The notes beneath the pieces are model-generated. The model made no database searches. It worked only from the letters and a program-made list of their open reading frames with translations, and was not told the origin of the DNA. 49,924 nt of DNA from DATCZB01 sp035513215. Its GTDB lineage: Bacteria; Pseudomonadota; Gammaproteobacteria; Steroidobacterales; Rariloculaceae. The stretch spans positions 1 to 49,924 of the forward strand of contig DATKCK010000052.1 of the NCBI GenBank assembly GCA_035513215.1, written 5' to 3'. This document shows, piece after piece, positions 16,026 through 24,928 of the stretch; within the stretch, counting starts at the first letter, position 1, and the number at the start of each line of letters is the position of its first letter. A program made the position numbers and the translations under genes.

Positions 16026-17156
16026 TCAGCCCCCGGGGACCGGGGCCCGCGGAAAGCGACGGGGGCGGCCGAAGATCCAGCGGCGCTGAACGAAGTAAGC
16101 GGCGACGAACAACCCTAAGTCCACCGCAATCTTGGCAGCCAACGTCGGCAGTGCGAAGAGCTCTACGGCAAGCGTCGTGCCGACGGCGCTCAGCACCATG
16201 ACGGCGGTGAAGAGGCCGAGATAGCCGACGAGCTCGCGTGGGAGCTGCTGCCAACCGCGCGAGCCGAACACGCCTAGCTTGTTCGCCGTGAAGTTGAAAA
16301 CGCCTGACACGGCCCTCGCCGCGACAACGGCGCCGGCCACGGTCATGCTCGACTGAACCAGAAGCCAAAACAGGAAAAGATCCAGAAAAAACGACAGTGC
16401 GCCGACGGCCGAAAATCGCACGAAGACGACCGACATCCGCAGGAAGACGAGATAGACCCTGAACGAGTCCACGACAGGCCGAAAATGCGAGCTGGCGTTA
16501 CCTTCAAGATACACGGTGCGGATCGGTAACTGAACGATGCGTCGCGTACGAGCCGCGCGGACGAGGGCTTCCAGCTCGAACTCGTAGCGGGCAAGGGGGA
16601 TGTTGAGCAGCTCGTCGGCATGATCGACCGGCAGGCCGCGCAGCCCCGTCTGCGTGTCGATCACGGACGTGCCCGTGAAGAGGCGGAAGAGATGCCGCGT
16701 CGCCCAGTTGCCGATCCGGCTGCGCAGCGGGACGCTACGATCGAACGCGCGTACACCCAGCACGACATCCTGGCCGTCGGGACAGTCGACGAGCGCTTGC
16801 GCGATCCTTTCGACGTCCTCGGGCAGGTGCTGGCCGTCGGCATCGACGGTGATCAGCGTCCGGCGGTTGGGGTGATTCTCGCGAATGTGGCGGATGCCGG
16901 TCTTGAGCGCCGAACCCTTGCCGAGGTTTCGCTGATGCCGAATGATATCCACGCCCGCGATCCCGGCCACTGCGTCGAATATCTCGCGATGTCGCGGCGC
17001 CGAGCCGTCGTCGACCACGACGATATGCCCGAATCCGCGCTGCACGAGCTCCTGCACGAGTCCGACGAGCGCCTGCTCCGGGTTCAGCGACGGAATCACC
17101 AGGGAGGCGCGCGGTTCGAGGTTCAAGGCTACGAGTGGTTCCAGTTGGTGTGCCAT
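16026..17156 (-). CDS. Glycosyltransferase family 2 fused to GtrA-like membrane domain
   Basis: A 376-residue bifunctional protein. The N-terminal GT2 domain (DPM1-like, about 15-235) has SLVIPSLNP, HIVVVDDGS, NLGKGSALKTGI and the D-x-D-type VDADGQH (nucleotide-sugar/metal site). The C-terminal GtrA domain (about 240-365) has four hydrophobic helices (FSAVGALSFFLDLFLFW, NFTANKLGVF). Such enzymes transfer sugars to polyprenyl phosphate and flip them for cell-envelope glycosylation. AAGGGAG 6 nt before ATG 17156 decides the start over 17171. It is divergent from the FAD oxidoreductase gene. Confidence 0.9.
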   Translation of the reverse strand: MAHQLEPLVALNLEPRASLVIPSLNPEQALVGLVQELVQRGFGHIVVVDDGSAPRHREIFDAVAGIAGVDIIRHQRNLGKGSALKTGIRHIRENHPNRRTLITVDADGQHLPEDVERIAQALVDCPDGQDVVLGVRAFDRSVPLRSRIGNWATRHLFRLFTGTSVIDTQTGLRGLPVDHADELLNIPLARYEFELEALVRAARTRRIVQLPIRTVYLEGNASSHFRPVVDSFRVYLVFLRMSVVFVRFSAVGALSFFLDLFLFWLLVQSSMTVAGAVVAARAVSGVFNFTANKLGVFGSRGWQQLPRELVGYLGLFTAVMVLSAVGTTLAVELFALPTLAAKIAVDLGLFVAAYFVQRRWIFGRPRRFPRAPVPGG

Positions 17157-17272
17157 GCTAACTCCCTTCAAGGGTCATTCGCATCCTGGCGGAATACCCG
17201 GTACGCGGGCACCGCCTTGCAACCCGCCCGCGGTCTTCCTAAAGTGGCCGCCCGCCCCCGGAAACCGAGCGA

Positions 17273-18619
17273 ATGACCGATTCGACCGTCACCGAGCCGT
17301 TGCGCAGAACGCCCGTCTGGGGCGACTACGAGGTCGTCGTGCTCGGCGGCGGGCCGGCCGGCATGACGGCCGCGCTCGCGGCGGGCCGAAGCGGCCGCAG
17401 GACGATCCTGATCGAGGGCTACGGGTTTCTCGGCGGCGCCGGCACGGCGGCGGGCTTGAGCACGTTCTGCGGCCTGCATGCGGCCGTCTTCAGCGAGCAC
17501 GAGCAGGTCGTGCACGGGCTTTGCGACGACATCCTCGACCGGCTTCGCGCGATGGACGGGCTCAACGATCCGCACCTGAGCGTGCAGGACCGGATCCAGG
17601 CGCAGGCCTACGACATCTCGGCCTACAAGATCGCCGCCGATGAGCTCCTCGGCGCAGCAGGCGTCGAGATTCTGTTTCACGCCGTCGGCTGCGGCTGCAC
17701 GATGGCGAACGACGATCACATCGAGACACTGCTCGTCGAGACCAAGTCCGGCCGCTTCGCGATTCGCGGCGAAATCTTCATCGATGCATCGGGCGACGGC
17801 GATCTCGCCGCATGGTCGGGCGTTCCGCACGAGCTCGGCGACGGCGCCGGCAACATGCTCTACCCGACGACGATGTTCCGCATCAACGGCGTCGATCACG
17901 AAAAGGCCGGGGATGCCTGGAAGCTGATACCGAAGCTGATGGAGGAAGCCGAGCGCGCGGGCCGGCGCTTCCCGCGCAAGAAGCCGATCGTCCGCCCGCA
18001 GAGAAACCCGATCGAATGGCGCGCGAACCTGACGCAGATCAAGACGCCGGAAGGGCGCGCCGTCAACGGCATCGACGCGCGCGAGTTCAGCTATGGAGAG
18101 ATCGAGGGACGCCGTCAATGCTGGGACGTCTTCTCGTTCATCAAGGAGGTCACGCCCGGCTTCGAAGAGGCCTACATCGTCGAGATCGCGCCGCAGATCG
18201 GGATCCGTGAAACCAGACGCATCGTCGGCGAGTACCAGCTCAGCAAGGACGACATCCTGAGCTGCCGCGACTTCGACGACACGATCGGCGTCAACGGCTG
18301 GCCCGTCGAGGCGCACGTCGCGGGCGACGTCAATTTTCTCTTTGCCGAATGGGGCTCGCGCGGCTTCAATCAGATTCCGTATCGGATCATCGTGCCACGG
18401 CAGGTGGAAAACCTGTTCGTCGCCGGGCGCTGCGCCTCGATGACGCACGAAGGGCAGTCGTCGGCCCGCGTGAGCGGATCGTGCTTCGTCATGGGCCAGG
18501 CCGCCGGCACGGCGGCTGATCTCGTGCTCGGGGACGGGTCGACGCCGCGGACACTCGACGTGGCGAAGCTGCAGGACAGGCTCGAGGCGAACGGCGCGTA
18601 CCTCGGGCGCAATCGCTAG
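17273..18619 (+). CDS. FAD-dependent oxidoreductase (FAD_oxidored type)
   Basis: A 448-residue flavoprotein. The dinucleotide-binding fingerprint is VVVLGGGPAGMTAALAAGRSG (Gly25, Gly27, Gly30). GFLGGAGTAAGLSTFCGLH follows, with a Cys typical of this family, then FIDASGDGDLAAWSGV and a C-terminal FAD motif NLFVAGRCASMTHEGQSSARV. No signal peptide, so it is cytoplasmic. Substrate unknown. It is separated by 18 bp from mtfA and may be cotranscribed with it. Confidence 0.85.
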   Translation: MTDSTVTEPLRRTPVWGDYEVVVLGGGPAGMTAALAAGRSGRRTILIEGYGFLGGAGTAAGLSTFCGLHAAVFSEHEQVVHGLCDDILDRLRAMDGLNDPHLSVQDRIQAQAYDISAYKIAADELLGAAGVEILFHAVGCGCTMANDDHIETLLVETKSGRFAIRGEIFIDASGDGDLAAWSGVPHELGDGAGNMLYPTTMFRINGVDHEKAGDAWKLIPKLMEEAERAGRRFPRKKPIVRPQRNPIEWRANLTQIKTPEGRAVNGIDAREFSYGEIEGRRQCWDVFSFIKEVTPGFEEAYIVEIAPQIGIRETRRIVGEYQLSKDDILSCRDFDDTIGVNGWPVEAHVAGDVNFLFAEWGSRGFNQIPYRIIVPRQVENLFVAGRCASMTHEGQSSARVSGSCFVMGQAAGTAADLVLGDGSTPRTLDVAKLQDRLEANGAYLGRNR

Positions 18620-18637
18620 GTCGCAAGCTGCGCCCGT

Positions 18638-19447
18638 ATGTTCGGCCTGCTTCGCAACCGCCGCCGTCGCCGCATACTGGCGCGGAACACAATCGCCGAC
18701 GACGTATGGAACGAAGCGGTTGCCGATCTGCCCGTGCTTGCAGGCCTCGACGATTCCACCCTCGCCCGCCTGCGCGATCTGACCTTGCTGTTCGTCGAGG
18801 AGAAGCAGATCGTCGGCGCCGGCGGTCTCGAGCTCGAGCCCTACATGCGAGCGCGCATTGGCGCGCTCGCGTCCCTGCTCGTGCTCGAGCTGGGCTTCGA
18901 CTGGTATGACCACATCGTCACGATCATCGTCTATCCGGACGAGTTCGTCGTTCGCGACCGCGAGGTCGTGGACGATGCCGGCGTCGTGCACATCGGCGAC
19001 GACGTGCTGAGCGGTGAAGCCTGGGATCAGGGGCCCGTCGTGCTTGCCTGGACCGATATCGAGGCCAGCGGCCAGGGCGACGGATACAACGTCGTCGCTC
19101 ACGAGTTCGCGCACAAGCTCGATCTTCTGTCCGGCGCCGTCGACGGCATGCCGCCGCTGCACCGCGGCATGAACGCCGAGCGATGGAGCGCGACATTCCA
19201 GGCGGCGTACGACGGTCTGCACTTCGCGCTCGATCGCGGCGAGGAGACGTGGCTAGATCCTTATGCGGCCGAGGAGCCGGCCGAGTTTTTTGCCGTCTGC
19301 ACGGAGCTCTTCTTCGATACGCCGGATGAGCTCGCCGACAGATATCCGGCCGTCTATTCCGAGCTCAGCGCATTCTTCAAGCAGTCGCCGGCCGAGACAC
19401 TGCGTCGATCGGCGGCACGGCCGAATCCGCTGAACTCATCGAGCTAG
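18638..19447 (+). CDS. mtfA: Zinc-dependent peptidase MtfA (M90)
   Basis: A 269-residue M90 metallopeptidase, the family that in E. coli binds Mlc and affects glucose-PTS regulation. The zinc motif is VAHEFAHKLD (His155, Glu156, His159), and the downstream EPAEFFAVCTELFF helix supplies the distal acidic ligand. The N-terminus is basic (NRRRRRILARN), as in homologues, and there is no signal peptide. Length is standard. It starts 18 bp after the FAD oxidoreductase stop. Confidence 0.93.
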   Translation: MFGLLRNRRRRRILARNTIADDVWNEAVADLPVLAGLDDSTLARLRDLTLLFVEEKQIVGAGGLELEPYMRARIGALASLLVLELGFDWYDHIVTIIVYPDEFVVRDREVVDDAGVVHIGDDVLSGEAWDQGPVVLAWTDIEASGQGDGYNVVAHEFAHKLDLLSGAVDGMPPLHRGMNAERWSATFQAAYDGLHFALDRGEETWLDPYAAEEPAEFFAVCTELFFDTPDELADRYPAVYSELSAFFKQSPAETLRRSAARPNPLNSSS

Positions 19448-19483
19448 AATCAAGTTAAACGAATACCTCGGGGGCTTCGATCC

Positions 19484-20173
19484 ATGAGTACGACGAGACT
19501 GACTGCCTTGTTCCTCCTGCTCTTCACCTTCGCCGCCGGCGCCGCGGCGCAGGACTGCGGCCGGGCCTGCCTGACGGGACACGTCGATGCCTACTTCGAC
19601 GCGCTCGCGGCCGGCAACGCGCGATCGTTCCCGTTTGCGCGCAATCCAAAGATCACACTCAACGGGCGCGAGACGAGTATCGCGCAGACCTTCTGGGACG
19701 GTGCAGGCGAGACCGTCTATCGCTGGGACATCGTCAACGAGCGGCTCGGCGACACGGGTACCGAAGCCGTCGTTCTCAACGACGACGGCAGCAAGACGAT
19801 CATGATGCTGCGCCTCAAGGTGCAGGAAGGCGCCGTCACCGAGGTCGAGATCATCAGGGCCAACGAGGGTGACGCCGACGGGCTCTGGGGCCCCGACACA
19901 CTGACCGAAGTCTCGCCGTTTCTGACGCTCACGATCCGCGAAGCCGATCAGGATTCGTACTACGGCCTGATCGCGGCCGCCGAGGGTTACTGGCGCGCGT
20001 TTCAGACCAACGGCACCGAGCTCTACCATCCGGCCGACCTTTTCCCCGACTCACGACGTTACGAGAACGGACTGGAGATGACGGGACTCGTGCGGAACGG
20101 CCAGTACGTATCCACGTCGGAAGGCTTCGATCAGGGCCGGTTCGCGGCACGCAATCTCTGGGACCGGCGTTAA
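19484..20173 (+). CDS. Secreted protein of unknown function (NTF2-like fold possible)
   Basis: A 229-residue exported protein. The signal peptide is clear (about 1-22, ending GAAAQ), and two Cys (CGRACLTG) follow immediately. The segment HVDAYFDALAAGNARSFPFARN resembles the first helix of NTF2/SnoaL-like small-molecule folds, but no catalytic residues can be assigned. Start supported by a CGGGGGC tract about 10 nt upstream. A TAGAAT box at 19445-19450 could be a -10. Function unknown. Confidence 0.65.
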   Translation: MSTTRLTALFLLLFTFAAGAAAQDCGRACLTGHVDAYFDALAAGNARSFPFARNPKITLNGRETSIAQTFWDGAGETVYRWDIVNERLGDTGTEAVVLNDDGSKTIMMLRLKVQEGAVTEVEIIRANEGDADGLWGPDTLTEVSPFLTLTIREADQDSYYGLIAAAEGYWRAFQTNGTELYHPADLFPDSRRYENGLEMTGLVRNGQYVSTSEGFDQGRFAARNLWDRR

Positions 20174-20219
20174 CCGGACTACGGGCCGCCGCGCGGCGGG
20201 TGGTGATCGTCGCGCTCGC

Positions 20220-20239
20220 ACAGTATCTTCTTACACTGT
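20220..20239 (+). promoter_or_regulatory. Inverted repeat directly before the RHH-like mini-gene
   Basis: ACAGT (20220-20224) and ACTGT (20235-20239) are complementary arms flanking ATCTTCTTAC. The right arm ends one base before the ATG at 20241. Symmetry and position resemble an autoregulatory antitoxin operator. Confidence 0.4.
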
Positions 20240-20240
20240 C

Positions 20241-20360
20241 ATGAAGACCATTCGGATAGCGATCGACGACCGGCTCCTCGAGCTTGTCGACAAAAAGAGC
20301 CGAGGCGAATTCGACCTCTGGCCCGATGAGCAAGGATGGGCTCGCCCCGACCGCGCATGA
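20241..20360 (+). CDS. 39-aa ribbon-helix-helix N-terminal fragment overlapping the dehydratase start
   Basis: The frame starts MKTIRIAIDDRLLELVDKK, the typical ribbon and first helix of CopG/VapB-type antitoxins, and then diverges into a short acidic Trp-containing tail ending at TGA 20360. A full antitoxin would have a second helix, which is missing. The stop overlaps the start of the dehydratase gene (ATGA at 20357-20360), so it is positioned for translational coupling. It is either the remnant of an antitoxin gene or a leader peptide; the antitoxin-like start is clear, the present role is not. Confidence 0.5.
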   Translation: MKTIRIAIDDRLLELVDKKSRGEFDLWPDEQGWARPDRA

Positions 20361-22033
20361 CCCGCAAGCTCCGCAGCATTCTCGCCCCCGGGACGCCGCA
20401 ATGGGCCGGTCGGCGCGCGCAATGGAAGGCGCTCGGCATCTCCGACGAGGACATGAAGAAGCCGAAGATCGCGATCATCAACTCCTCGAGCGAGCTCTCG
20501 AGCTGCTTCAGCCATCTCGACGGCGTCGCCGACGCGGTCAAGGAGTCGATCCGCGACGCGGGCGGCCTGCCGTTCGAGGTCAGGACGGCGGCACCGAGCG
20601 ATTTCGTCACGAGCGCAGGAAGACACGGCGCCTACATCCTGCCGAGCCGCGACCTGATCGCGGCCGATATCGAGGTCCAGGTCGAGGGCGCCATGCTCGA
20701 CGGCATGATTGCGCTTTGCTCGTGCGACAAGACAACGCCGGGGCAGCTGATGGCGGCCGGGCGGCTCAACATTCCGACGATCGCCGTCATCTGCGGCTAC
20801 CAGGCGAGCGGCGAGTATCGCGGCGAGCACGTCGATATCGAGGACGTGTTCCTGAAATCGGGCTACCTCGCCTCGGGGAGAATCACGCTCGAGGAGCTCG
20901 GCGAGATGGCCGACGTCGCGGTGCAAAGCCCCGGGGTCTGCGCCGGCATGGGCACGGCGAACTCGATGCACTCGGTCGCCGAAGCGCTCGGCATGACGCT
21001 GCCCGGGGCGGCGCCCGTCGCCGCGATGAGCCCGAAGATGATCGAGAACGCGAAAGCCTCGGGCGCGCGCATCGTCGAGATGGTCTGGCAGGACCGCAAG
21101 CCGCGCGACATCCTGACGGCGGGATCGATCCGAAACGCCGTCGCGCTCGTGCTTGCGGTCTCGGGCTCGATCAACTGCGTCAAGCATCTCGCAGCGATCG
21201 CGAGCGAGGCGGGTCTCGATATCGACGTGTACAAGCTCTTCGCGGATCTCGCCGACAAGGTGCCGCTTCTGACCGCGATCCGTCCGAACGGCGAGCAGCT
21301 GATCGAGGACTTCGAGCGCGCCGGCGGCGCGCGCGCCGTGCTGAAGCGACTCGAGCGCCTGCTCGACCTCGACGCGCTGACCGTCACGGGTCAGTCCATG
21401 CGCGAGCTGCTCGCTTCCGTCATCGTCACGGACGAGCGCGTCGTGCGGACGATGGATAACCCGCTCTCGAGGCGGCCGTCGATCAACATCGTGCGCGGGA
21501 GCCTGTTGCCGGGCGGCGGCATCGTCCGGCTCGGCGGCGTCGGCGACCGCAAAATGACGTTTCGCGGGCCCGCAAACATCTATCACTCGCGCGACGAGGC
21601 GCTCGACGCCATCACGGCCGGCGAGGTCGAGCCGGGCCAGGTGCTCGTATTGCGCGGGCTCGGCGTCATCGGCGGGCCGGGCATGGCGCTGACGTCCGCC
21701 GTCGTCTTTGCGCTCGATGGCGCGGGGCTCATCAACGACGTCGCCGTCATCACGGAAGGCCAGCTGTCGGGGCTCGTCAACGAAGGGCTCGTCGTCGGCG
21801 AGGCCTCGCCCGAGGCCGCGGCCGGCGGGCCGCTGGCGCTGCTCGAAAATGGCGATACTATCTCTATCGACGTCAACCGGAAATGCGTCGACCTCGAGGT
21901 CGACGAGGCCGTGCTCGAGGAGCGCCGCAAAGAGCTGCGCCCTTTCGGCGCGCAGAATCAAACGGGATGGCTCGGCGTCTATCAGCGGACGGTAAGCCCG
22001 GTTCACGAAGGGGCAGTCCTGAACAAGAAATAG
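20357..22033 (+). CDS. IlvD/Edd-family dehydratase
   Basis: A 558-residue Fe-S dehydratase: dihydroxy-acid dehydratase (branched-chain amino acids) or a sugar-acid dehydratase. Three candidate cluster ligands are present: Cys50 (SSELSSCFSHL), Cys123 in CSCDKTTPG with Lys125, and Cys195 in PGVCAGMGTANSM. The C-terminal domain has the conserved RGPANIYHSRDEAL-like and VLRGLGVIGGPGMAL segments. The SSSELSSCFSHLDGVADAVK stretch differs from canonical IlvD (TPCN-type) and fits the sugar-acid branch better. ATG 20357 is preferred over 20336 on family alignment and the ATGA overlap. No other ilv genes are nearby, which also argues for sugar-acid catabolism. Confidence 0.85.
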   Translation: MTRKLRSILAPGTPQWAGRRAQWKALGISDEDMKKPKIAIINSSSELSSCFSHLDGVADAVKESIRDAGGLPFEVRTAAPSDFVTSAGRHGAYILPSRDLIAADIEVQVEGAMLDGMIALCSCDKTTPGQLMAAGRLNIPTIAVICGYQASGEYRGEHVDIEDVFLKSGYLASGRITLEELGEMADVAVQSPGVCAGMGTANSMHSVAEALGMTLPGAAPVAAMSPKMIENAKASGARIVEMVWQDRKPRDILTAGSIRNAVALVLAVSGSINCVKHLAAIASEAGLDIDVYKLFADLADKVPLLTAIRPNGEQLIEDFERAGGARAVLKRLERLLDLDALTVTGQSMRELLASVIVTDERVVRTMDNPLSRRPSINIVRGSLLPGGGIVRLGGVGDRKMTFRGPANIYHSRDEALDAITAGEVEPGQVLVLRGLGVIGGPGMALTSAVVFALDGAGLINDVAVITEGQLSGLVNEGLVVGEASPEAAAGGPLALLENGDTISIDVNRKCVDLEVDEAVLEERRKELRPFGAQNQTGWLGVYQRTVSPVHEGAVLNKK

Positions 22034-22048
22034 ATCGAGGGGAATCCG

Positions 22049-23209
22049 ATGCGTGCTCAGATCCAATTCGCTTTATCGCTGCTGGTCCTGATGCTCCCGA
22101 CGCTCGCGCGGGGCCAGTTCGAAACTCACACGGTCGCAACGGAGCTTCGCTTCGGCTATCAGACTATGATCGCCGACTTGAACGACGACGGCCGGCTCGA
22201 TCTCGTCGGCCTCGGCGCACAGATGACGGAGCTCGTCTGGTTCGAGAACCCGAGCTGGGAACGTCATGTGCTCGTCGGCGACGTCGCCGGCATGATCAAC
22301 ATGGACGCGGCCGATATCGACGGCGACGGCATACCCGAAATCGCGCTCGCTTACGGCTTCAGCACGGTCGGCTCGCGCAGCACGGGCGATATCGCGATTC
22401 TGCGTCATGACGGCGACCCGACCGAGCCCTGGACATTGACGGAGATCGACGCGATCCCGACCGCGCATCGCATCCGCTGGGCGGACGTCGACGGCAGCGG
22501 CGAGCCCGCTCTCGTCGTGGCGCCGATCCTGCACCGGGACGCCGAGAACCAGGCCGATCCCGACCGCCTGCCGACGCCGCTCGTCTTCTATCGGCCCGGT
22601 GAGTGGGCCCGCGAGTCGATCACGGAAGAGAATCAGGGCGCCGTGCATGGTCTTTTGCCGTGGGATCGCGACGGCGACGGGCAGGACGAGGTGTTGACTG
22701 CCGGCCGGCTCGGCATTCATGCGCATCGGCTCGACGACGGCCGCTGGCTGCGCTCCCAGCTTTCGGTCGGTGTGCCGGAGCCTTATCCCGACGGCGGCTC
22801 GAGCGATCTCGGCGCCGGCATTTTCGCCGGGCAGCCGTTTTTTGCCGCGATCGAGCCGTTTCATGGGAACCAGGTCGTCGTCTACCAGCCGACGGCCGAC
22901 GGCGCTTACAGCCGTCTCGTCATCGACACCGAGCTCGTCAACGGCCATTCGCTGCTCGTCGCCGACTTGAGCGGCGACGGCGACGGCGAGATCGTCGCCG
23001 CCGGCACGCGCGGCCCGCAGAACCTCTATCTCTATCGCGCGGTCGATGGCGCGGGCAACCGCTGGGAGCGCTCGATCATCGACGATGCGATCTCGGCCAA
23101 CAGCTGCGCGGCGGCCGACATCGACGGCGACGGCCTGACCGATGTCGCCTGCATCGACAGCCGGGCGCCGAACAGTCTCAAGTGGTACGAAAATACGGGG
23201 GAGTGGTAG
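22049..23209 (+). CDS. Secreted FG-GAP/VCBS repeat protein
   Basis: A 386-residue exported beta-propeller. The signal peptide ends near residue 22 (LARGQ). Calcium-binding blade motifs of the D-x-D/N-x-D-G type recur: ADLNDDGRLDLV, ADIDGDGIPEIAL, ADVDGSGEPALVV, WDRDGDGQDEVL, ADLSGDGDGEIV and ADIDGDGLTDVAC, giving about six or seven blades. The ribosome-binding site GAGGGGAA lies 6 nt before the ATG. It starts 15 bp after the dehydratase and is followed by another propeller protein. Role unknown, probably periplasmic or cell-surface binding. Confidence 0.85.
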   Translation: MRAQIQFALSLLVLMLPTLARGQFETHTVATELRFGYQTMIADLNDDGRLDLVGLGAQMTELVWFENPSWERHVLVGDVAGMINMDAADIDGDGIPEIALAYGFSTVGSRSTGDIAILRHDGDPTEPWTLTEIDAIPTAHRIRWADVDGSGEPALVVAPILHRDAENQADPDRLPTPLVFYRPGEWARESITEENQGAVHGLLPWDRDGDGQDEVLTAGRLGIHAHRLDDGRWLRSQLSVGVPEPYPDGGSSDLGAGIFAGQPFFAAIEPFHGNQVVVYQPTADGAYSRLVIDTELVNGHSLLVADLSGDGDGEIVAAGTRGPQNLYLYRAVDGAGNRWERSIIDDAISANSCAAADIDGDGLTDVACIDSRAPNSLKWYENTGEW

Positions 23210-23242
23210 CGAGAGAAGCACGCTGCCATGGGGGGATTATCG

Positions 23243-24199
23243 ATGAACAGGATCATTGTGGCCGTTGCCGGTTTGCTAGCGGCGGCGTATCCGGCCTTCG
23301 CCCAGCGCCCGTCCATTCCGCCGCGCGCCATCGACGGCCCCGCGCTCGACGTCACGCCGGTCGCGATCGAGGCGGCCTTTTCGATGCCGGACGGTGTCGC
23401 GATCGAATCGGCGGCCGACGTCGATATCGATGCCGACGGACATGTCATCGTCCTGCACCGCGGGCCGCAGGCAATCATGGAGTTCGAAGCCGACGGCAGG
23501 TTCATTCGCGCCATTGGCGAAGGGCTCTTCCGGCGCTCGCACAGCCTGGACATCGATGGAGATGGCAACTACTGGACGACGGATTTCGGGACGCACGTCG
23601 TCATGAAGCTGTCGCCGTCGGGCGAGGTCTTGCTGACGCTCGGCACGGTTGGCGAGAGCGGGACCTGGGACGAAGCAGCCGGCATCAGGCTCTTCGACGA
23701 GCCGAACGACGTCGCTTTCGACTCCGAAGGCAATATCTTTATCTCGCAGGGGCACGGGCGAGGCGAGCCGCGCGTGCTGAAGTTCGATCGCGATGCGAAC
23801 TTCGTCATGTCCTGGGGCCAAAGAGGAACGCTGCCCGGTGACTTCGCAGTGCCGCATTCGCTCGTCATCGACGAGAACGACCTGATCTACGTCGCGGACC
23901 GCGAGAACCGGCGGATCCAGGTCTTCGACACGGACGGCAGGTTCATCAAGGGTTGGCTCTATTACGGAATGGCCTGCAGCCTCGAGCTCCACGGGGACGA
24001 CATCTACATGACGACGGGCTTCGACGGTCAGATCGTCCGGATCGACAGGACCGATGGCTCGGTGCTCGGCGTGACCGGCAGGCCGGGCGACGGTCTCGGC
24101 GAATTCGGCGAGGCGCACTTCCTTGCCGTCAGTGACGCCGGTGAGATCTACGTCGCCGACGTCGTCAACCGGCGCGTCCAGAAATACGTGCCGAACTAG
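23243..24199 (+). CDS. Secreted NHL-repeat beta-propeller protein
   Basis: A 318-residue exported six-bladed propeller of NHL type, similar in layout to peptidyl-alpha-hydroxyglycine alpha-amidating lyase-like proteins. The signal peptide ends about residue 22 (PAFAQ). NHL blades include ADVDIDADGHVIVLHRG, HSLDIDGDGNYWTTD, NDVAFDSEGNIFISQG, HSLVIDENDLIYVADRENRR and a last blade GEIYVADVVNRRVQKY. The start at 23243 is chosen over 23228 because GGGGGA lies 7 nt upstream. It is probably cotranscribed with the FG-GAP gene. Substrate unknown. Confidence 0.82.
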   Translation: MNRIIVAVAGLLAAAYPAFAQRPSIPPRAIDGPALDVTPVAIEAAFSMPDGVAIESAADVDIDADGHVIVLHRGPQAIMEFEADGRFIRAIGEGLFRRSHSLDIDGDGNYWTTDFGTHVVMKLSPSGEVLLTLGTVGESGTWDEAAGIRLFDEPNDVAFDSEGNIFISQGHGRGEPRVLKFDRDANFVMSWGQRGTLPGDFAVPHSLVIDENDLIYVADRENRRIQVFDTDGRFIKGWLYYGMACSLELHGDDIYMTTGFDGQIVRIDRTDGSVLGVTGRPGDGLGEFGEAHFLAVSDAGEIYVADVVNRRVQKYVPN

Positions 24200-24204
24200 T
24201 ATTC

Positions 24205-24273
24205 GGGGTCAGACCCCTTTGGAGTCTCAACCTGAACGGGTCAGACCCCATTCCGATTTTGGGGTCTGACCCC
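24205..24273. repeat. REP-like palindrome cluster, left group
   Basis: Three near-identical palindromic units lie in a convergent intergenic space: GGGGTCAGACCCC (24205-24217), GGGTCAGACCCC (24238-24249) and GGGGTCTGACCCC (24261-24273). Each can form a hairpin and together they may act as a bidirectional terminator. The unit resembles REP-type elements mobilised by RAYT transposases; no such transposase gene is in this window. Confidence 0.75.
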
Positions 24274-24282
24274 AATTCAGGT

Positions 24283-24858
24283 CTACTCATCGGCGAGGTT
24301 TCGTGGAGGCATGTCCTCGGGTCGGTCGGTCCACTCGATCTCGGGCCAGACGTGCACGCGTGACTTGAACCGCCAGCCATCCGGCGTCTTCTCGAAGGTA
24401 TCTTCGTAGCCGCCTTCGTAGTGAACGATGTCGCCGCGGTCGTCGGTGTCGTTCGTGATCGTCAGCAATGTCGAGCGCGCCCAGGCGCCTTCCGGTGTCG
24501 CCCGGATCAGGGGATTGATGTTGAGGTGATAACTCGGGCGCGGATTCGTCTGCGGCCGGCAGCCGTTCGGACCGCCGCCGCCGGCGCGGACGAGCTCGTC
24601 GCGCCCGCGAAACCAGATCTTCGCGCCGCCGCCCCACTCCGATGAGACACCGAAGGTGCCGTCCTCGGTGAAGAGATCCGCATAGTCTTTACCGCCATTG
24701 GTGCAGTTGTCGAGAATCTGGGCGTAGGCATCGAACAGCTCGCGAATCTCGAGCCGATCCTCTGCGCTCAGAGGCATCACACTCTGAGCCCCGGCCCGGC
24801 ATGCGATCAGAACAACGTAGAGTGCTAGCGAGCGACGATGCCAGAGTGCTTTTCTCAT
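24283..24858 (-). CDS. Secreted SnoaL/NTF2-like protein
   Basis: A 191-residue protein with an export signal (about 1-26, ending CRAGAQ) and an NTF2-like cone fold: LSAEDRLEIRELFDAYAQILDN (first helices), DYADLFTEDGTFGV, WFRGRDELVRA, SYHLNINPLIRA and GYEDTFEKTPDGWRFKSRVHVW (last strands). Relatives include hydroxylating-dioxygenase-like subunits and steroid isomerases; activity here is unknown. ATG 24858 has AGGGAG 5 nt upstream. The frame continues open to 25032 only because it runs through low-complexity REP-like repeats, so the longer version is rejected. Confidence 0.8.
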   Translation of the reverse strand: MRKALWHRRSLALYVVLIACRAGAQSVMPLSAEDRLEIRELFDAYAQILDNCTNGGKDYADLFTEDGTFGVSSEWGGGAKIWFRGRDELVRAGGGGPNGCRPQTNPRPSYHLNINPLIRATPEGAWARSTLLTITNDTDDRGDIVHYEGGYEDTFEKTPDGWRFKSRVHVWPEIEWTDRPEDMPPRNLADE

Positions 24859-24928
24859 GCTCTCCCTCTGATCGAGCCGCCACGGAAAGGCACGGCCATT
24901 ATGCGGTAAGCCGGTGGACGTTGCGGTG

